A program made the position numbers and the translations under genes. Of a DNA stretch of 64,000 nt, positions 26,040-34,610 are shown piece by piece (the first letter of the stretch is position 1; the number at the start of each line of letters is the position of its first letter). The DNA is from Arthrobacter sp. zg-Y820. Its GTDB lineage: Bacteria > Actinomycetota > Actinomycetes > Actinomycetales > Micrococcaceae. Where the stretch lies: the NCBI RefSeq assembly GCF_030142155.1, contig NZ_CP126247.1, positions 3,286,001 to 3,350,000 on the forward strand. Reading direction: 5' to 3'. The notes beneath the pieces were generated by a model. It was not told the origin of the DNA. It saw only the letters and a list, made by a program, of their open reading frames with translations, and did no database searches.

Positions 26040-26395
26040 GGCAGCGATTCCGGAAGCGCCGTCGCGGTGGCGGTCAGCACCAGCGGCAGCCGGTCCAGCA
26101 GCGGCGCGGCCACGGTTGAGCCGACCTCCACCAGCAGCCATTGCCCGTCGGCCGAGATGGTCACCCGCGCTTCGGCCCCGGCGATCCTCCGGGCGGCAGC
26201 CTCCGCCTCGGCGCTGTCTCCGCGCATCACTTCCCGGGCTGCCGCCCGCGCCGCCTCCTCCACCCGAAGCTGTGTGACACCGGCGGCGACCCCCGTCAGC
26301 ACGGCGGCCAGAAGCAGTGCCACCGCGGGCAGTCCGACAGCCAGTTCTGCGGTGACGGCGCCGAGGGAGGAGTCCTGCGGCTCCTTCCGGCGCAC
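26036..26395 (-). CDS. TadE-family minor pilin
   Basis: A 119-aa pseudopilin of the Flp/Tad system. The N-terminal segment AVTAELAVGLPAVALLLA includes the conserved Glu followed by a hydrophobic helix, as in TadE. GTG at 26395 lies 3 nt after the pilin stop codon. The extracytoplasmic part is short and lacks cysteines. Overlaps the next gene by 4 nt. Confidence 0.82.
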   Translation of the reverse strand: MRRKEPQDSSLGAVTAELAVGLPAVALLLAAVLTGVAAGVTQLRVEEAARAAAREVMRGDSAEAEAAARRIAGAEARVTISADGQWLLVEVGSTVAAPLLDRLPLVLTATATALPESLP

Positions 26396-26398
26396 CGG

Positions 26399-26860
26399 CT
26401 AACCCAGGGTGAGCGCGCTGCGGATCAGCCCCATCAACAGGGACCGCACCTCTCCGCTGCCCAGCACGGCAACCAGCAGGGCGGCGAATGCCACGGCAGC
26501 CAGCGTGGCAATGGCATATTCCGCCGTGGCCATGCCCGCTTCGCGGTCACTGAAGTTCCGGCGGCGCCGGTCCGCCCTGCTCGCCCGCCCCCGCGCCGCA
26601 CTGTCCCGGGCTGCCCTGTCCCGGGCTGCCGGATCCAGCTTCGGGTCCGCCTCCAGCTTCGGGTACAGGACCGTGACGGTGCCCGGTCCCCGGCCGGACC
26701 GGACGGCAGAGGGCTGCGGGAGCGAGCTGTCGGTCGCGTTGCACCCGCAAGGCGCCCCGTCGGCCGCAGGCCCTGGAGCTCCTTCGGCGCTGAAGAGCGG
26801 CGCACCGGCAAAGCTGCGGCCCGGTTGCGCCGTGGTGATGGATTTGCTCAAAACTGACAT
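26399..26860 (-). CDS. DUF4244 Flp-like pilin with long N-terminal extension
   Basis: Predicted major pilin subunit. The start ATG at 26860 has AGGAGG five nt upstream and gives 153 aa. Residues 1-105 are low-complexity (Ala/Pro/Arg-rich, with CGC at about residue 40). The C-terminal 48 residues are the pilin core: REAGMATAEYAIATLAAVAF resembles the Flp prepilin cleavage region, followed by a helix. DUF4244 proteins usually have a much shorter leader, so the extension is unusual. The gap before this gene holds a terminator, so the pilin probably has its own promoter. Confidence 0.8.
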   Translation of the reverse strand: MSVLSKSITTAQPGRSFAGAPLFSAEGAPGPAADGAPCGCNATDSSLPQPSAVRSGRGPGTVTVLYPKLEADPKLDPAARDRAARDSAARGRASRADRRRRNFSDREAGMATAEYAIATLAAVAFAALLVAVLGSGEVRSLLMGLIRSALTLG

Positions 26861-26965
26861 GGTTTCCTCCTGATGGTTCGCTGGCATGACTGGCTTCCCC
26901 GCTTCTGAGGCGCCGGGCCTCCGAAGCGATGAATCGATCCTCCATCCGGCGTCCCGGCGCCAAAA

Positions 26966-26984
26966 GGAACGGGCCCGCCGTTCC
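26966..26984 (-). terminator. Intrinsic terminator between tadC and the pilin gene
   Basis: On the minus strand a 7-bp stem GGAACGG/CCGTTCC is followed directly by TTTT. It lies within the 196-nt gap after tadC and would reduce read-through into the pilin genes. Confidence 0.55.
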
Positions 26985-27056
26985 GGATAACGCCTGCCGC
27001 CAAGTCGGGTGCGGGTCGATTGTGGAGGGAAGGAAGTGCAACGGCCGTCCGAGCCG

Positions 27057-27725
27057 CTACGGAAATGCGGGCAGCAGCGACAGCAGCAGCGGCACCACCG
27101 TCAGGGCCAGAAACGCCGGCAGCGCGCACAGCCCCAGCGGCACCACCAGCCGGACCCCCAGTGCCGCAGCCCGGCGCTCAGCTTCGCGGGCCCGCCGGCG
27201 CCGGAGCTGGGCTGCCTCCGCCAGCAGCACGGCGGCCGACGGTGCTCCGGTGGTGGCGACAAAGGTCAGGGCCGCGCGCAGCTGGGCCGCCGGAGCCTTG
27301 GGCGGCACCGGACCTCGCCGCGGGAACCGGAACGACGGCGAGCCGGAGGAATCCGGCGCGGCCGGCACGGGATCGGGTTCGGGTTCGGCCAGATCCCATG
27401 CCGCCGCCCAGGGGGCACCTAACGCCAGCGCCGCCTGCACCCGCCGCAGGCACACGGCGGTCCCGGAATCCACGACGTCCGCCAAGACGCCCAGTGCCGG
27501 CAGCAGGGATTGTCCGGCATCCAGCATCGCCGCCACGAGATCCAGCATCAGCGCCGGGTCACTAATTCCCGTGCTCTGGAGGGTGGCCTGCCCGGGGGCG
27601 TCCGACCGGCCGAAACCCTGGGCTGGTCGGGCTGCGGCCCCCGCCGGCCCGGTGCTTCTGCCCGGCAGCCACAGCAGAAGCCCGAAGGCACCGGCCAGGA
27701 GCACGGCGACCAGGACACCCGGCAT
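27057..27725 (-). CDS. tadC: Type II/IV secretion F-domain protein TadC
   Basis: Inner-membrane platform protein of the Flp pilus, 222 aa. There is a hydrophobic N-terminal segment, the T2SSF core (LMLDLVAAMLDAGQSLLPAL) and two C-terminal transmembrane helices around LVVPLGLCALPAFLAL. A proline-rich insertion of about 30 residues interrupts the core. The ATG overlaps the tadB stop codon (TGATG), indicating coupling. Confidence 0.85.
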   Translation of the reverse strand: MPGVLVAVLLAGAFGLLLWLPGRSTGPAGAAARPAQGFGRSDAPGQATLQSTGISDPALMLDLVAAMLDAGQSLLPALGVLADVVDSGTAVCLRRVQAALALGAPWAAAWDLAEPEPDPVPAAPDSSGSPSFRFPRRGPVPPKAPAAQLRAALTFVATTGAPSAAVLLAEAAQLRRRRAREAERRAAALGVRLVVPLGLCALPAFLALTVVPLLLSLLPAFP

Positions 27726-28552
27726 CAGGGTCCCGCCGCCTGGCGGACCAGCGCCCGGGACCAGAACCTGCCGATCAGCGACAGTGCCGCACCGGCAGCC
27801 GCGGCCGCCCAGCCCAGCGGGCTGCCCGCCAGGACGGCCAGGGGATCAACACCCAGCAGATACCCCAGGCCGAGCCCGCCCACGGGCAGCCAGGTGAGCA
27901 GCCGGACCGTTGCCTGCGGTCCGGCCAACGCCGTTTCACGGGCCGCCTGCTGGTCCAGGCCGCTTTCCAGCTCCGCCGCATACCTGCCCAGAACTCCGGC
28001 CAGGGGTGCACCGCTGCGCTCCGAGACACTCACGCAGGCGGCCAGCTCAGTCCACAGCCCGTGCAGCGAGGAGGAACTGTCGCCGTTCCCGCCCGATCCC
28101 CGGCCGCGCCAGATCCTCCCTGCCCGGCCGGACCGTGGGGCGCCGGCCGCAGCGGCCGTCCGAAACACCGGCACCGGGCTCAGCCCCAGGGACGCAGCTT
28201 GGGCGGCTGCTTCCAGGACCGGCAGCAGCTGCGCCGCCAGGGGCCCGTGGGGTGCGGCGCCGGGGCCGCCCGTCTGCAGGGCAGCCGCATCGGCCCACAG
28301 CTGGTGGGGCGCCCGGCCCGCGGCCAGCAGCCCGGTGAGCTGATGGATAAGCAGCGGAAGGTCCTGCGCATCGGAACGGGCTCCGCGGGGCGATGCACGC
28401 GCCGAGGGTCCCGGCCGCCGAACCTGCTTCCCACCGGCCCGCTCCACCCTCCGCCCGCCGGACACCGGAAGGCGCCCTGCCGCTGGGCTGGAACGCGGCA
28501 ACAGCAGCAGCGCAGCGCCCCACAGCAGCACAGCGGTGCAAAGGCCCGTCAC
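27725..28552 (-). CDS. tadB: Type II/IV secretion F-domain protein TadB
   Basis: A 275-aa platform protein. The GTG start overlaps the tadA stop (GTGA); frames reaching further upstream run through tadA and are not genuine. It has an N-terminal transmembrane helix, a basic linker, a T2SSF domain (LWTELAACVSVSERSGAPLAGVL), and a C-terminal helix pair around PVGGLGLGYLLG. It pairs with TadC. Confidence 0.85.
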   Translation of the reverse strand: MTGLCTAVLLWGAALLLLPRSSPAAGRLPVSGGRRVERAGGKQVRRPGPSARASPRGARSDAQDLPLLIHQLTGLLAAGRAPHQLWADAAALQTGGPGAAPHGPLAAQLLPVLEAAAQAASLGLSPVPVFRTAAAAGAPRSGRAGRIWRGRGSGGNGDSSSSLHGLWTELAACVSVSERSGAPLAGVLGRYAAELESGLDQQAARETALAGPQATVRLLTWLPVGGLGLGYLLGVDPLAVLAGSPLGWAAAAAGAALSLIGRFWSRALVRQAAGP

Positions 28553-29802
28553 GGGGTCAGCGTTTCGTGCCGCATACCGGCCGGCCCGTTTCCGACACCG
28601 CGGCTGAGGCGTTCCTGCAACGCCGCCCATCCGGGACCGTGGCTGTTTGCGGAGGAGGACGGCAGCAGTGCCGGGACGGTTAGCAGCCGGCCGTCGGATG
28701 ACGCGGTGACGACGGCGATCTCGGCGACCCGGCGCCCGGCTGCCTCGCGGGCCAGATGCACCACCACGTCCAAGGCGCTGGCCGCCTGCAGGTTCACCGC
28801 AGTGCTGCTCATTCCAGCCAGAGCGCCCAGCGCTGCCAGCCGGGCGGGCACGCTGGCGGCGGAGTTGGCGTGGATCGTCCCGCCGGCGCCGTCGTGCCCG
28901 GTGTTCATCGCAGCGAGCAGCTCCCGGACCTCGGCGCCGCGGCACTCGCCCACGACCAGCCGGTCCGGACGCATCCGCAGCGCCTGCCGGACCAGCTCGG
29001 CCTGGTCCACCGACCCGGTGCCCTCCACGTTCCCGTGCCGGCTCTGCAGCCCCACGACGTGCGGATGCCTCGGATCCAGTTCGGCGGCATCTTCGACCAG
29101 CACCAGCCGCTCCCGGGGATCGCTCAGCGACAGCAGCGTGGAGAGAAGGGTGGTCTTTCCGGTGCCGGTGGCACCGCTGATCAGGAAGTTCAGCCGGGCC
29201 GCGACCATGCGCCGCAGGACGCCGGCGCTTTCCGGATCCACGGTGCCGCCGGCCTGCAGTTCCTCCAGCGTGAAGGTCAGGGTCCGCCGGATCCGGATGG
29301 ACAGCAGGGTGGAGCCTGTGGAGACCGGCCGGAGCACGGCATGGACCCGGTAGCCGCGCAGCTGCACGTCCACGCAGGGATTGGAGTCATCCAACCGGCG
29401 TCCCCCGGCCGCTATCAGCCGCGCGGCGAGGGCCTGGACTTCGGTGTCGGACCCAAACCGCAGCCCGGTCAGTTCCAGACCGTGGCCGCTGTCCACCCAG
29501 ACGCGGTCCGGGCCGTTGACCAGGATGTCGCTGATGCCGGGCAGCAGCGCCAGCTCCTGCAGCGGCCCCAGCCCCTGCAGCTCAGCCTGCACCCGGTCCA
29601 CGGCCCGCAGCGCTCCCTCGGCCCCCAGCAGCCGGCCGCTGGATTGGACGGCAGCGGCCAGCCGGGCCCGGGTGACGGGTTCGCCGTCGTCGAGCATCTG
29701 CCGGCGCACCTGCCGCACCATCGGCGCGTCTCCGGCCCGCTGCTGCTGCGGGTCCGCAGCCGCGGACGGGAGCGCGGCTCGGCGTCCCCGCGGCGGGTTC
29801 AT
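28549..29802 (-). CDS. tadA: Flp pilus assembly ATPase TadA
   Basis: The hexameric secretion ATPase that powers pilin assembly, 417 aa. Walker A is SGATGTGKTTLL near residue 215. The Asp box (LVLVEDAAELDP) and Walker B region (RPDRLVVGECRGAEV) follow, then the His box (TGHDGAGGTIHANS). The ATG overlaps the upstream stop codon by four nt (ATGA). Confidence 0.93.
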   Translation of the reverse strand: MNPPRGRRAALPSAAADPQQQRAGDAPMVRQVRRQMLDDGEPVTRARLAAAVQSSGRLLGAEGALRAVDRVQAELQGLGPLQELALLPGISDILVNGPDRVWVDSGHGLELTGLRFGSDTEVQALAARLIAAGGRRLDDSNPCVDVQLRGYRVHAVLRPVSTGSTLLSIRIRRTLTFTLEELQAGGTVDPESAGVLRRMVAARLNFLISGATGTGKTTLLSTLLSLSDPRERLVLVEDAAELDPRHPHVVGLQSRHGNVEGTGSVDQAELVRQALRMRPDRLVVGECRGAEVRELLAAMNTGHDGAGGTIHANSAASVPARLAALGALAGMSSTAVNLQAASALDVVVHLAREAAGRRVAEIAVVTASSDGRLLTVPALLPSSSANSHGPGWAALQERLSRGVGNGPAGMRHETLTP

Positions 29803-31091
29803 GGCCGGGCACCCTGGGCTGGGATGGCCGATTCCGGAAGGTCGGGAGCCAGCTGTTTGACCAGCTGTCCGGTGACCCGCCGGATCCGTTTCCGGCGGCC
29901 GCGCTCCAACAGGAGCCCGCGTGCTTCGGCATGTTCCAGGTTCCGCAGCGCGGGCAGGTAGCCGGCGAGGGAGAGCCCGACGGCGTCGGCGGCGCGGGCT
30001 TCGTCCAGCCCGTCCCCCAGCGGCCCCCGAACCACCACTGACTGGGGAACGGCGCCCAGGCTGCGGCGCAGGGATTGCGCGGCCAGCAGCGGCCGGAGCC
30101 GCCCGGGGACCACCAACAGCAGCGCATCGCAGGACAACAACAGCTGGCCGGGCCGGTGCCGGGCGCAGTCCACCACGGTCAGGGCAAAGGCCGCCCGGGC
30201 TGCGTCCATGACCGCACGGATGCTCTGCTCGGCTGCCTCTTCGCCTCCGTCCGGTTCGGCGGATGCAGTTCCCTCCGCCGCATCGGCAGCTGCAACCCCG
30301 GGGGTGCCGGACAGCAGCGCAAATCCGGAGACCTGGGGCAGTGCCGACATCAGCTGGACCGGGTTCAGCGACCCGCGGACATCCGCCAGATCCGGCCAGC
30401 GCACTCCGGGGACTTCGCCGCTGCCGAGGCTGGCGTCGAGCCCGCCGCCGTGCGGATCGCCGTCGACCAGCAGGGTGCCGAGGCCTTGGTCTGCAGCTTC
30501 ATGGGCCAGCCAACACGCCAGGCTGGAGGCCCCCGCACCCCCGCAGCCTCCGATCACGCCCAGGACGTAACCCGCCGCCAGGAGACGCCGGCGGCTCAAA
30601 TATTCGGCCAGCCAGCCGGAGGCCGCCGGCAGGACCGCTACCCGGGCGGCCTCCAGGCGTGCCGCCGCCTCCCACAAGCCCGTGTCCTGCACGGTGCCGA
30701 CCAGGATGGTCTCGGTGCCCCGCCTCCCGGCGCCCCCGGGCCGCCAGCGTCCGGTCCGTTCCGGCGCGGCCAGGTCGCTGCCCAGCAGCAGCACCTCCGG
30801 GTTCCGGCCCAGTGCCGCCTGCACCTCCGCGAGCACCTCCAGCTGCAGGCCGGCCGCTGCCGCCACCCGGGATACTTCATCGGTGAGCCGCTGCGACTGG
30901 CTGACCAGGATCACCGGCGTTTCGGTTTCCCGGCGGCGAACCGCTGCAGCGCGGGACGTGGAGCGGGTCGGCGCCCGGGAGCCCGCGCCCCGCTCCGCCC
31001 GCGAGGGGCTTCCCCCGCCCGGGCCGTCCGGTGCCGCCACGGCGGCCCGGCGGGACTGGGCCGTCGGTACCCACAGCTGTTCCTCTGTCAT
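29799..31091 (-). CDS. Ssd/CpaE-like MinD-family ATPase (TadZ role)
   Basis: Homologue of the Rv3660c septum-site-determining protein, which heads tad operons in actinobacteria. It is 430 aa from an ATG at 31091. The first 60 residues are disordered, then comes a receiver-like domain (PVILVSQSQRL to about residue 165). A MinD-type ATPase follows with a deviant Walker A (VIGGCGGAGASSLACW, near residue 185) and LLVDGDPHGGGLD. It probably localises the pilus machine at the pole or septum. First gene of the tad operon. Confidence 0.85.
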   Translation of the reverse strand: MTEEQLWVPTAQSRRAAVAAPDGPGGGSPSRAERGAGSRAPTRSTSRAAAVRRRETETPVILVSQSQRLTDEVSRVAAAAGLQLEVLAEVQAALGRNPEVLLLGSDLAAPERTGRWRPGGAGRRGTETILVGTVQDTGLWEAAARLEAARVAVLPAASGWLAEYLSRRRLLAAGYVLGVIGGCGGAGASSLACWLAHEAADQGLGTLLVDGDPHGGGLDASLGSGEVPGVRWPDLADVRGSLNPVQLMSALPQVSGFALLSGTPGVAAADAAEGTASAEPDGGEEAAEQSIRAVMDAARAAFALTVVDCARHRPGQLLLSCDALLLVVPGRLRPLLAAQSLRRSLGAVPQSVVVRGPLGDGLDEARAADAVGLSLAGYLPALRNLEHAEARGLLLERGRRKRIRRVTGQLVKQLAPDLPESAIPAQGARP

Positions 31092-31280
31092 GCCGTGAGT
31101 CTTTCCCGCTACCGGCAGGGACACGGCGGCAGCCGTGGCATCTGGGGACAAAAGGCGGTTCCGAGGCGGTTGTGCAGGAGAAGCCGCCCGCTCCGCCGCG
31201 GATGCCTGCACCCGCGGCCCGGGCCCCGCGCCGCGGGTGGCACACACCGACCATCCCCGGCCAGCAGGGACAATGGAAGC

Positions 31281-32996
31281 ATGTACGTTGTCCTCACCCC
31301 GGCCGGTTCCGGTCCTGCCGCCGGTTCCCTGCAGCTCCAGGAGACCGACGACGCCGGGCAGCCCTCCGCAGCCCCCGCCGTCGTCGTGCCCGCCCTGCTC
31401 GCTGCCGTGGTCGGCGACTACGAGGACCGCACGCGGAACCTCCGCTGGGTGTTCAGCAGCACCCGCGAGATCTATCCGCAGCTGCTGCGCGCCGGCGTGC
31501 GGGTCGAGCGCAGCCATGACCTGGCCCTGGTCCGCGGCATCCTGCGCTTTTCCGAAGCCGCCGCGCTCTCCCCCTATATTGAGGCGCTGCGCGCCGAGGC
31601 TCCGGAGGGCGACGCGGACCTGCTCCCCCGCCAGTTGCTGCCGGTCCAGCCGGCGCCGAACCAGAGTTCGCTCTTTGAGGAGCTGGAGGGCTTCGACGAC
31701 CCGGCGGCAAAGCGCGGACCCTCGCTCGAGGATCAGGTCACCGAGCTGCAGGCCCAGCTGGCCGCCGTCGCCGGCTCCCCGGCACGGCAGCGCCTGGCAC
31801 TGCTGCTGGCCGCGGAATCGGCCGGCGGCCTGATCGCCGTCGAAATGGAACACGCGGGCCTGCCCTGGCGGCGCGACATCCACGAAGCCATGCTCGCCGC
31901 CGAACTCGGTCCTCGCCCGCCGGAGGGACAGCGCCCGGCCCGGCTGGAACAGCTGGCGGCTGAGCTGCGGAACAAACTGGGCAACCCCGGCTTCAACCCC
32001 GATTCGCCGCAGGAGCTGCTGCGCGCCCTGCACCGGGCCGGCATCGAAGTGAAAACCACCCGGTCCTGGGAACTGCAGCAGCATGAGCACCCCGCCATCA
32101 CCCCGCTGCTGGAATACAAGCGGCTCTCCCGGCTGCTGACCGCCAACGGCTGGACCTGGCTTGATGCCTGGGTGGCCGAGGGCCGGTTCCGCCCCGAATA
32201 CGTGGTGGGCGGCGTGGTGTCCGGCCGGTGGGCCTCGCGCGGCGGCGGCGCCCTGCAGATTCCCCGCTACGTGCGCGACGCCGTCCGGCCCGACCCGGGC
32301 CACAAACTGATCGTCGCCGACGCCGCCCAGCTCGAGCCGCGGGTGCTCGCCGCTCTGGGTCGGGACGACGCGCTGGCCGCCGCGGCCCGCGGCAAGGACC
32401 TCTACCAGGGCATCGCCGACCAGAACTTCAACGGCGACCGCGCGCAGGCCAAAATGGCGATGCTCGGCGCCATGTACGGGGCGACCTCCGGCGAAGCCGG
32501 CCGGCTGATGCCCGCCCTGACCAGGTCCTATCCGCAGGCGATCGACGTCGTCGAGCGCGGCGCCCGCGCCGGAGAAGCGGGCAAGACGGTCAGCAGCCAT
32601 CTGGGCCGCAGCTCGCCTCCGGTCTCCGACCGGTGGCTGCGCGCCCAGCAGACCGCATCCGCCGAGGAGCAGCGCCGCGCCGATTCGCTGGCCCGCTCCC
32701 AGGGCCGCTTCACGCGCAACTTTGTGGTGCAGTCCACCGCGGCGGAGTGGGCGCTGTGCTGGCTCGCGGAAATACGACGGCGGCTGCGGGCGGCGTCGGT
32801 GTCCTCGCCGGCCGGGGAGCTGGTGTTCTTCCTGCACGACGAGGTCATGCTGCATGTGCCCGAAGCCCGGGTCGCGGAGGTCAGCGCCCTGGTCAGCGAC
32901 GCGGCGGCGGCCGCAACCCGGCTGCTGTTCGGCCGGATTCCGCTGGAGTTCCCGGTGGTCGCGGTGACTGTGGATTCCTACGCCGACGCCAAGTAG
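31281..32996 (+). CDS. Family-A DNA polymerase-like protein (truncated PolA relative)
   Basis: A 571-aa relative of the polymerase I palm/fingers without a 5'-nuclease domain. ATG at 31281 is preferred, because the long open frame further upstream is antisense to the ssd gene. Motif A reads VADAAQLEPRVLAAL and keeps the catalytic Asp and the steric-gate Glu. The O-helix reads RAQAKMAMLGAMYG: Arg, Lys and Tyr are kept but the usual Phe is Leu. Motif C is LHDEVML. The N-terminal 200 residues occupy the place of the 3'-5' exonuclease but show no DxE motif. Family members are annotated as bifunctional exonuclease/polymerase; exonuclease activity looks doubtful here. Divergent from ssd. Confidence 0.85.
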   Translation: MYVVLTPAGSGPAAGSLQLQETDDAGQPSAAPAVVVPALLAAVVGDYEDRTRNLRWVFSSTREIYPQLLRAGVRVERSHDLALVRGILRFSEAAALSPYIEALRAEAPEGDADLLPRQLLPVQPAPNQSSLFEELEGFDDPAAKRGPSLEDQVTELQAQLAAVAGSPARQRLALLLAAESAGGLIAVEMEHAGLPWRRDIHEAMLAAELGPRPPEGQRPARLEQLAAELRNKLGNPGFNPDSPQELLRALHRAGIEVKTTRSWELQQHEHPAITPLLEYKRLSRLLTANGWTWLDAWVAEGRFRPEYVVGGVVSGRWASRGGGALQIPRYVRDAVRPDPGHKLIVADAAQLEPRVLAALGRDDALAAAARGKDLYQGIADQNFNGDRAQAKMAMLGAMYGATSGEAGRLMPALTRSYPQAIDVVERGARAGEAGKTVSSHLGRSSPPVSDRWLRAQQTASAEEQRRADSLARSQGRFTRNFVVQSTAAEWALCWLAEIRRRLRAASVSSPAGELVFFLHDEVMLHVPEARVAEVSALVSDAAAAATRLLFGRIPLEFPVVAVTVDSYADAK

Positions 32997-33059
32997 CGGC
33001 CGCCGGGGGCGGTCCGGACGTCCCCTTTCCTGCGGCGACGGCGAGCACCCTTCCGCAGG

Positions 33060-33743
33060 CTAAAGGTCCGGAATGACTTCCCGTTCCTCGTCCCAGGGCA
33101 GGGTCCACCCCAGTTCATCCAGCACGGCGTTGAGGATGATTCCGGTAAAGCCCCACACCAGCACCCCGTTCACCAGGAACGCCGGAGAACGGTGTGCACG
33201 CGCGCCGTGGCTCAGCACGGCGGTCCGCCGGTTCTCCGGATTGAGCAGGTCCGCCACCGGCACCCGGAACACGGAGGCAGACTCACCGTAGTCCACCACG
33301 TCCACCGGCGTGGGCCGGTCCCACCAGCCCAGCACCGGCGTCACCAGGAAATTACTGATGGGCAGCCCCACCTCCGGGAGCGTGCCCAGCACGACGACGC
33401 CGTCCGGGTCCAGTCCCGTTTCCTCCCGGGCTTCCCGCAGGGCTGCGGCCTCCGGCCCGGCGTCCTCGGCATCGAGCGATCCGCCGGGGAAGGCCACCTG
33501 TCCGGGGTGGTCGTTGAGTGTGGCGGCCCGTTCGACCAGCAGGACGTCGAGTTCGTCGGGCACTCCGGCGGAGCGGAAGTCCGACGGCTTGTCGTCCAGA
33601 TTGCCGAAGAGGATCAGCACGGCGGCGCGGCGGGCCGCGGCCGGGTCGACGCTGCGGCGCAGCAGCTCCAGGTTCGCGTCGAAGGAGGTGGTGCGGGCGG
33701 CGGCAGCGGCGCCCAGCGCCTTCAGGTCCGCGTAAGCACTCAC
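33060..33743 (-). CDS. CoA pyrophosphatase-type Nudix hydrolase
   Basis: Hydrolyses CoA or related nucleotides to the 4'-phosphopantetheine part. 227 aa. The Nudix box has the CoA-pyrophosphatase form [20 protein letters not shown] followed by AREETGL (residues about 84-110). The ATG overlaps the nth stop by 4 nt, an arrangement found in several actinobacteria. Confidence 0.88.
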   Translation of the reverse strand: MSAYADLKALGAAAAARTTSFDANLELLRRSVDPAAARRAAVLILFGNLDDKPSDFRSAGVPDELDVLLVERAATLNDHPGQVAFPGGSLDAEDAGPEAAALREAREETGLDPDGVVVLGTLPEVGLPISNFLVTPVLGWWDRPTPVDVVDYGESASVFRVPVADLLNPENRRTAVLSHGARAHRSPAFLVNGVLVWGFTGIILNAVLDELGWTLPWDEEREVIPDL

Positions 33744-34537
33744 GCTTCGAGTCCGTAACCGGCGGCCCGCAGCTGGGCGCGGGTTTCGGCGGCCATCATC
33801 CGGGCGTGCAGCTCCTCGCGGCCCGGAGCGAGCTCATATTTGAGCAGTTTCCGAGCCTTCTCGGGATCGGTTTCGCCCTCGCCGTAGGAGGGGCACAGCG
33901 CCGCGACGGCACAGGCTCCGCAGGCCGGGTTCTTGGAATGGCACACCCGCCGCCCGTGAAAAACCACCCGGTTGGACAGCGGCGTCCAGTCCTTGGGCTC
34001 GAACAGCTCGGCCACGTCCTCCTCGACCTTCACCGGGTCCTTGGACGTGGTCCAGCCGAAGCGGCGCGAGAGGCGGCCGAAGTGCGTGTCCACCGTGATG
34101 CCCGGAATTCCGAAGGCATTGCCGAGCACCACGTTGGCGGTCTTGCGGCCGACACCGGGCAGCGTGACGAGCTCTTCGAGCTTGTCCGGCACCTCGCCGT
34201 CGTACTCATCAACCAGCCGGGTGGACAGCGCCTTGATGCTGGCGGCCTTGGCGCGGAAAAAGCCGGTGGGCCGGATCAGCTCCTGCAGGTCCGATTCGTC
34301 GGCCTCGGCCAGTGCCTTGGCGTCCGGATAGCGGGCGAACAGCGCCGGCGTGACTGCGTTGACCCGGATGTCGGTGGTCTGCGCGGACAGCACGGTGGCG
34401 ATCAGCAGCTCGAAGGCGTTGGTGAAGTCCAGCTCCGCCACGGCATAGGGATACAGCTCCCCCAGCGTCCGGTTGATCTTCCGCGCCCTGCGTTTGATTG
34501 CCAGCAGGGAGGGATCACTCCCGGTTGCCTTAACCAC
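33740..34537 (-). CDS. nth: Endonuclease III
   Basis: Bifunctional DNA glycosylase/AP lyase for oxidised pyrimidines, 265 aa. The helix-hairpin-helix [13 protein letters not shown] contains the catalytic Lys, and [13 protein letters not shown] provides the catalytic Asp. The iron-sulfur cluster ligands are Cys-x6-Cys-x2-Cys-x5-Cys in [17 protein letters not shown]. Starts with GTG. Upstream partner of the Nudix gene by a 4-nt overlap. Confidence 0.96.
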   Translation of the reverse strand: MVKATGSDPSLLAIKRRARKINRTLGELYPYAVAELDFTNAFELLIATVLSAQTTDIRVNAVTPALFARYPDAKALAEADESDLQELIRPTGFFRAKAASIKALSTRLVDEYDGEVPDKLEELVTLPGVGRKTANVVLGNAFGIPGITVDTHFGRLSRRFGWTTSKDPVKVEEDVAELFEPKDWTPLSNRVVFHGRRVCHSKNPACGACAVAALCPSYGEGETDPEKARKLLKYELAPGREELHARMMAAETRAQLRAAGYGLEA

Positions 34538-34610
34538 GTCCTCGTGTCCTTCTGTCGCGCCGGATCGGATGGTGCTGCTGCTGGGTGCTGCGTGCGGGAG
34601 AGGTCCCGGC

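Noticed and set aside
30075..31280. Upstream extension of the polymerase-like gene
   Set aside because: The extension is antisense to the ssd gene and lacks family similarity. The ATG at 31281 starts the recognisable protein.
31092..32855. N-terminal extension of the ssd gene across the polymerase gene
   Set aside because: The extension is antisense to the polymerase; MTEEQLW at 31091 is a normal start.
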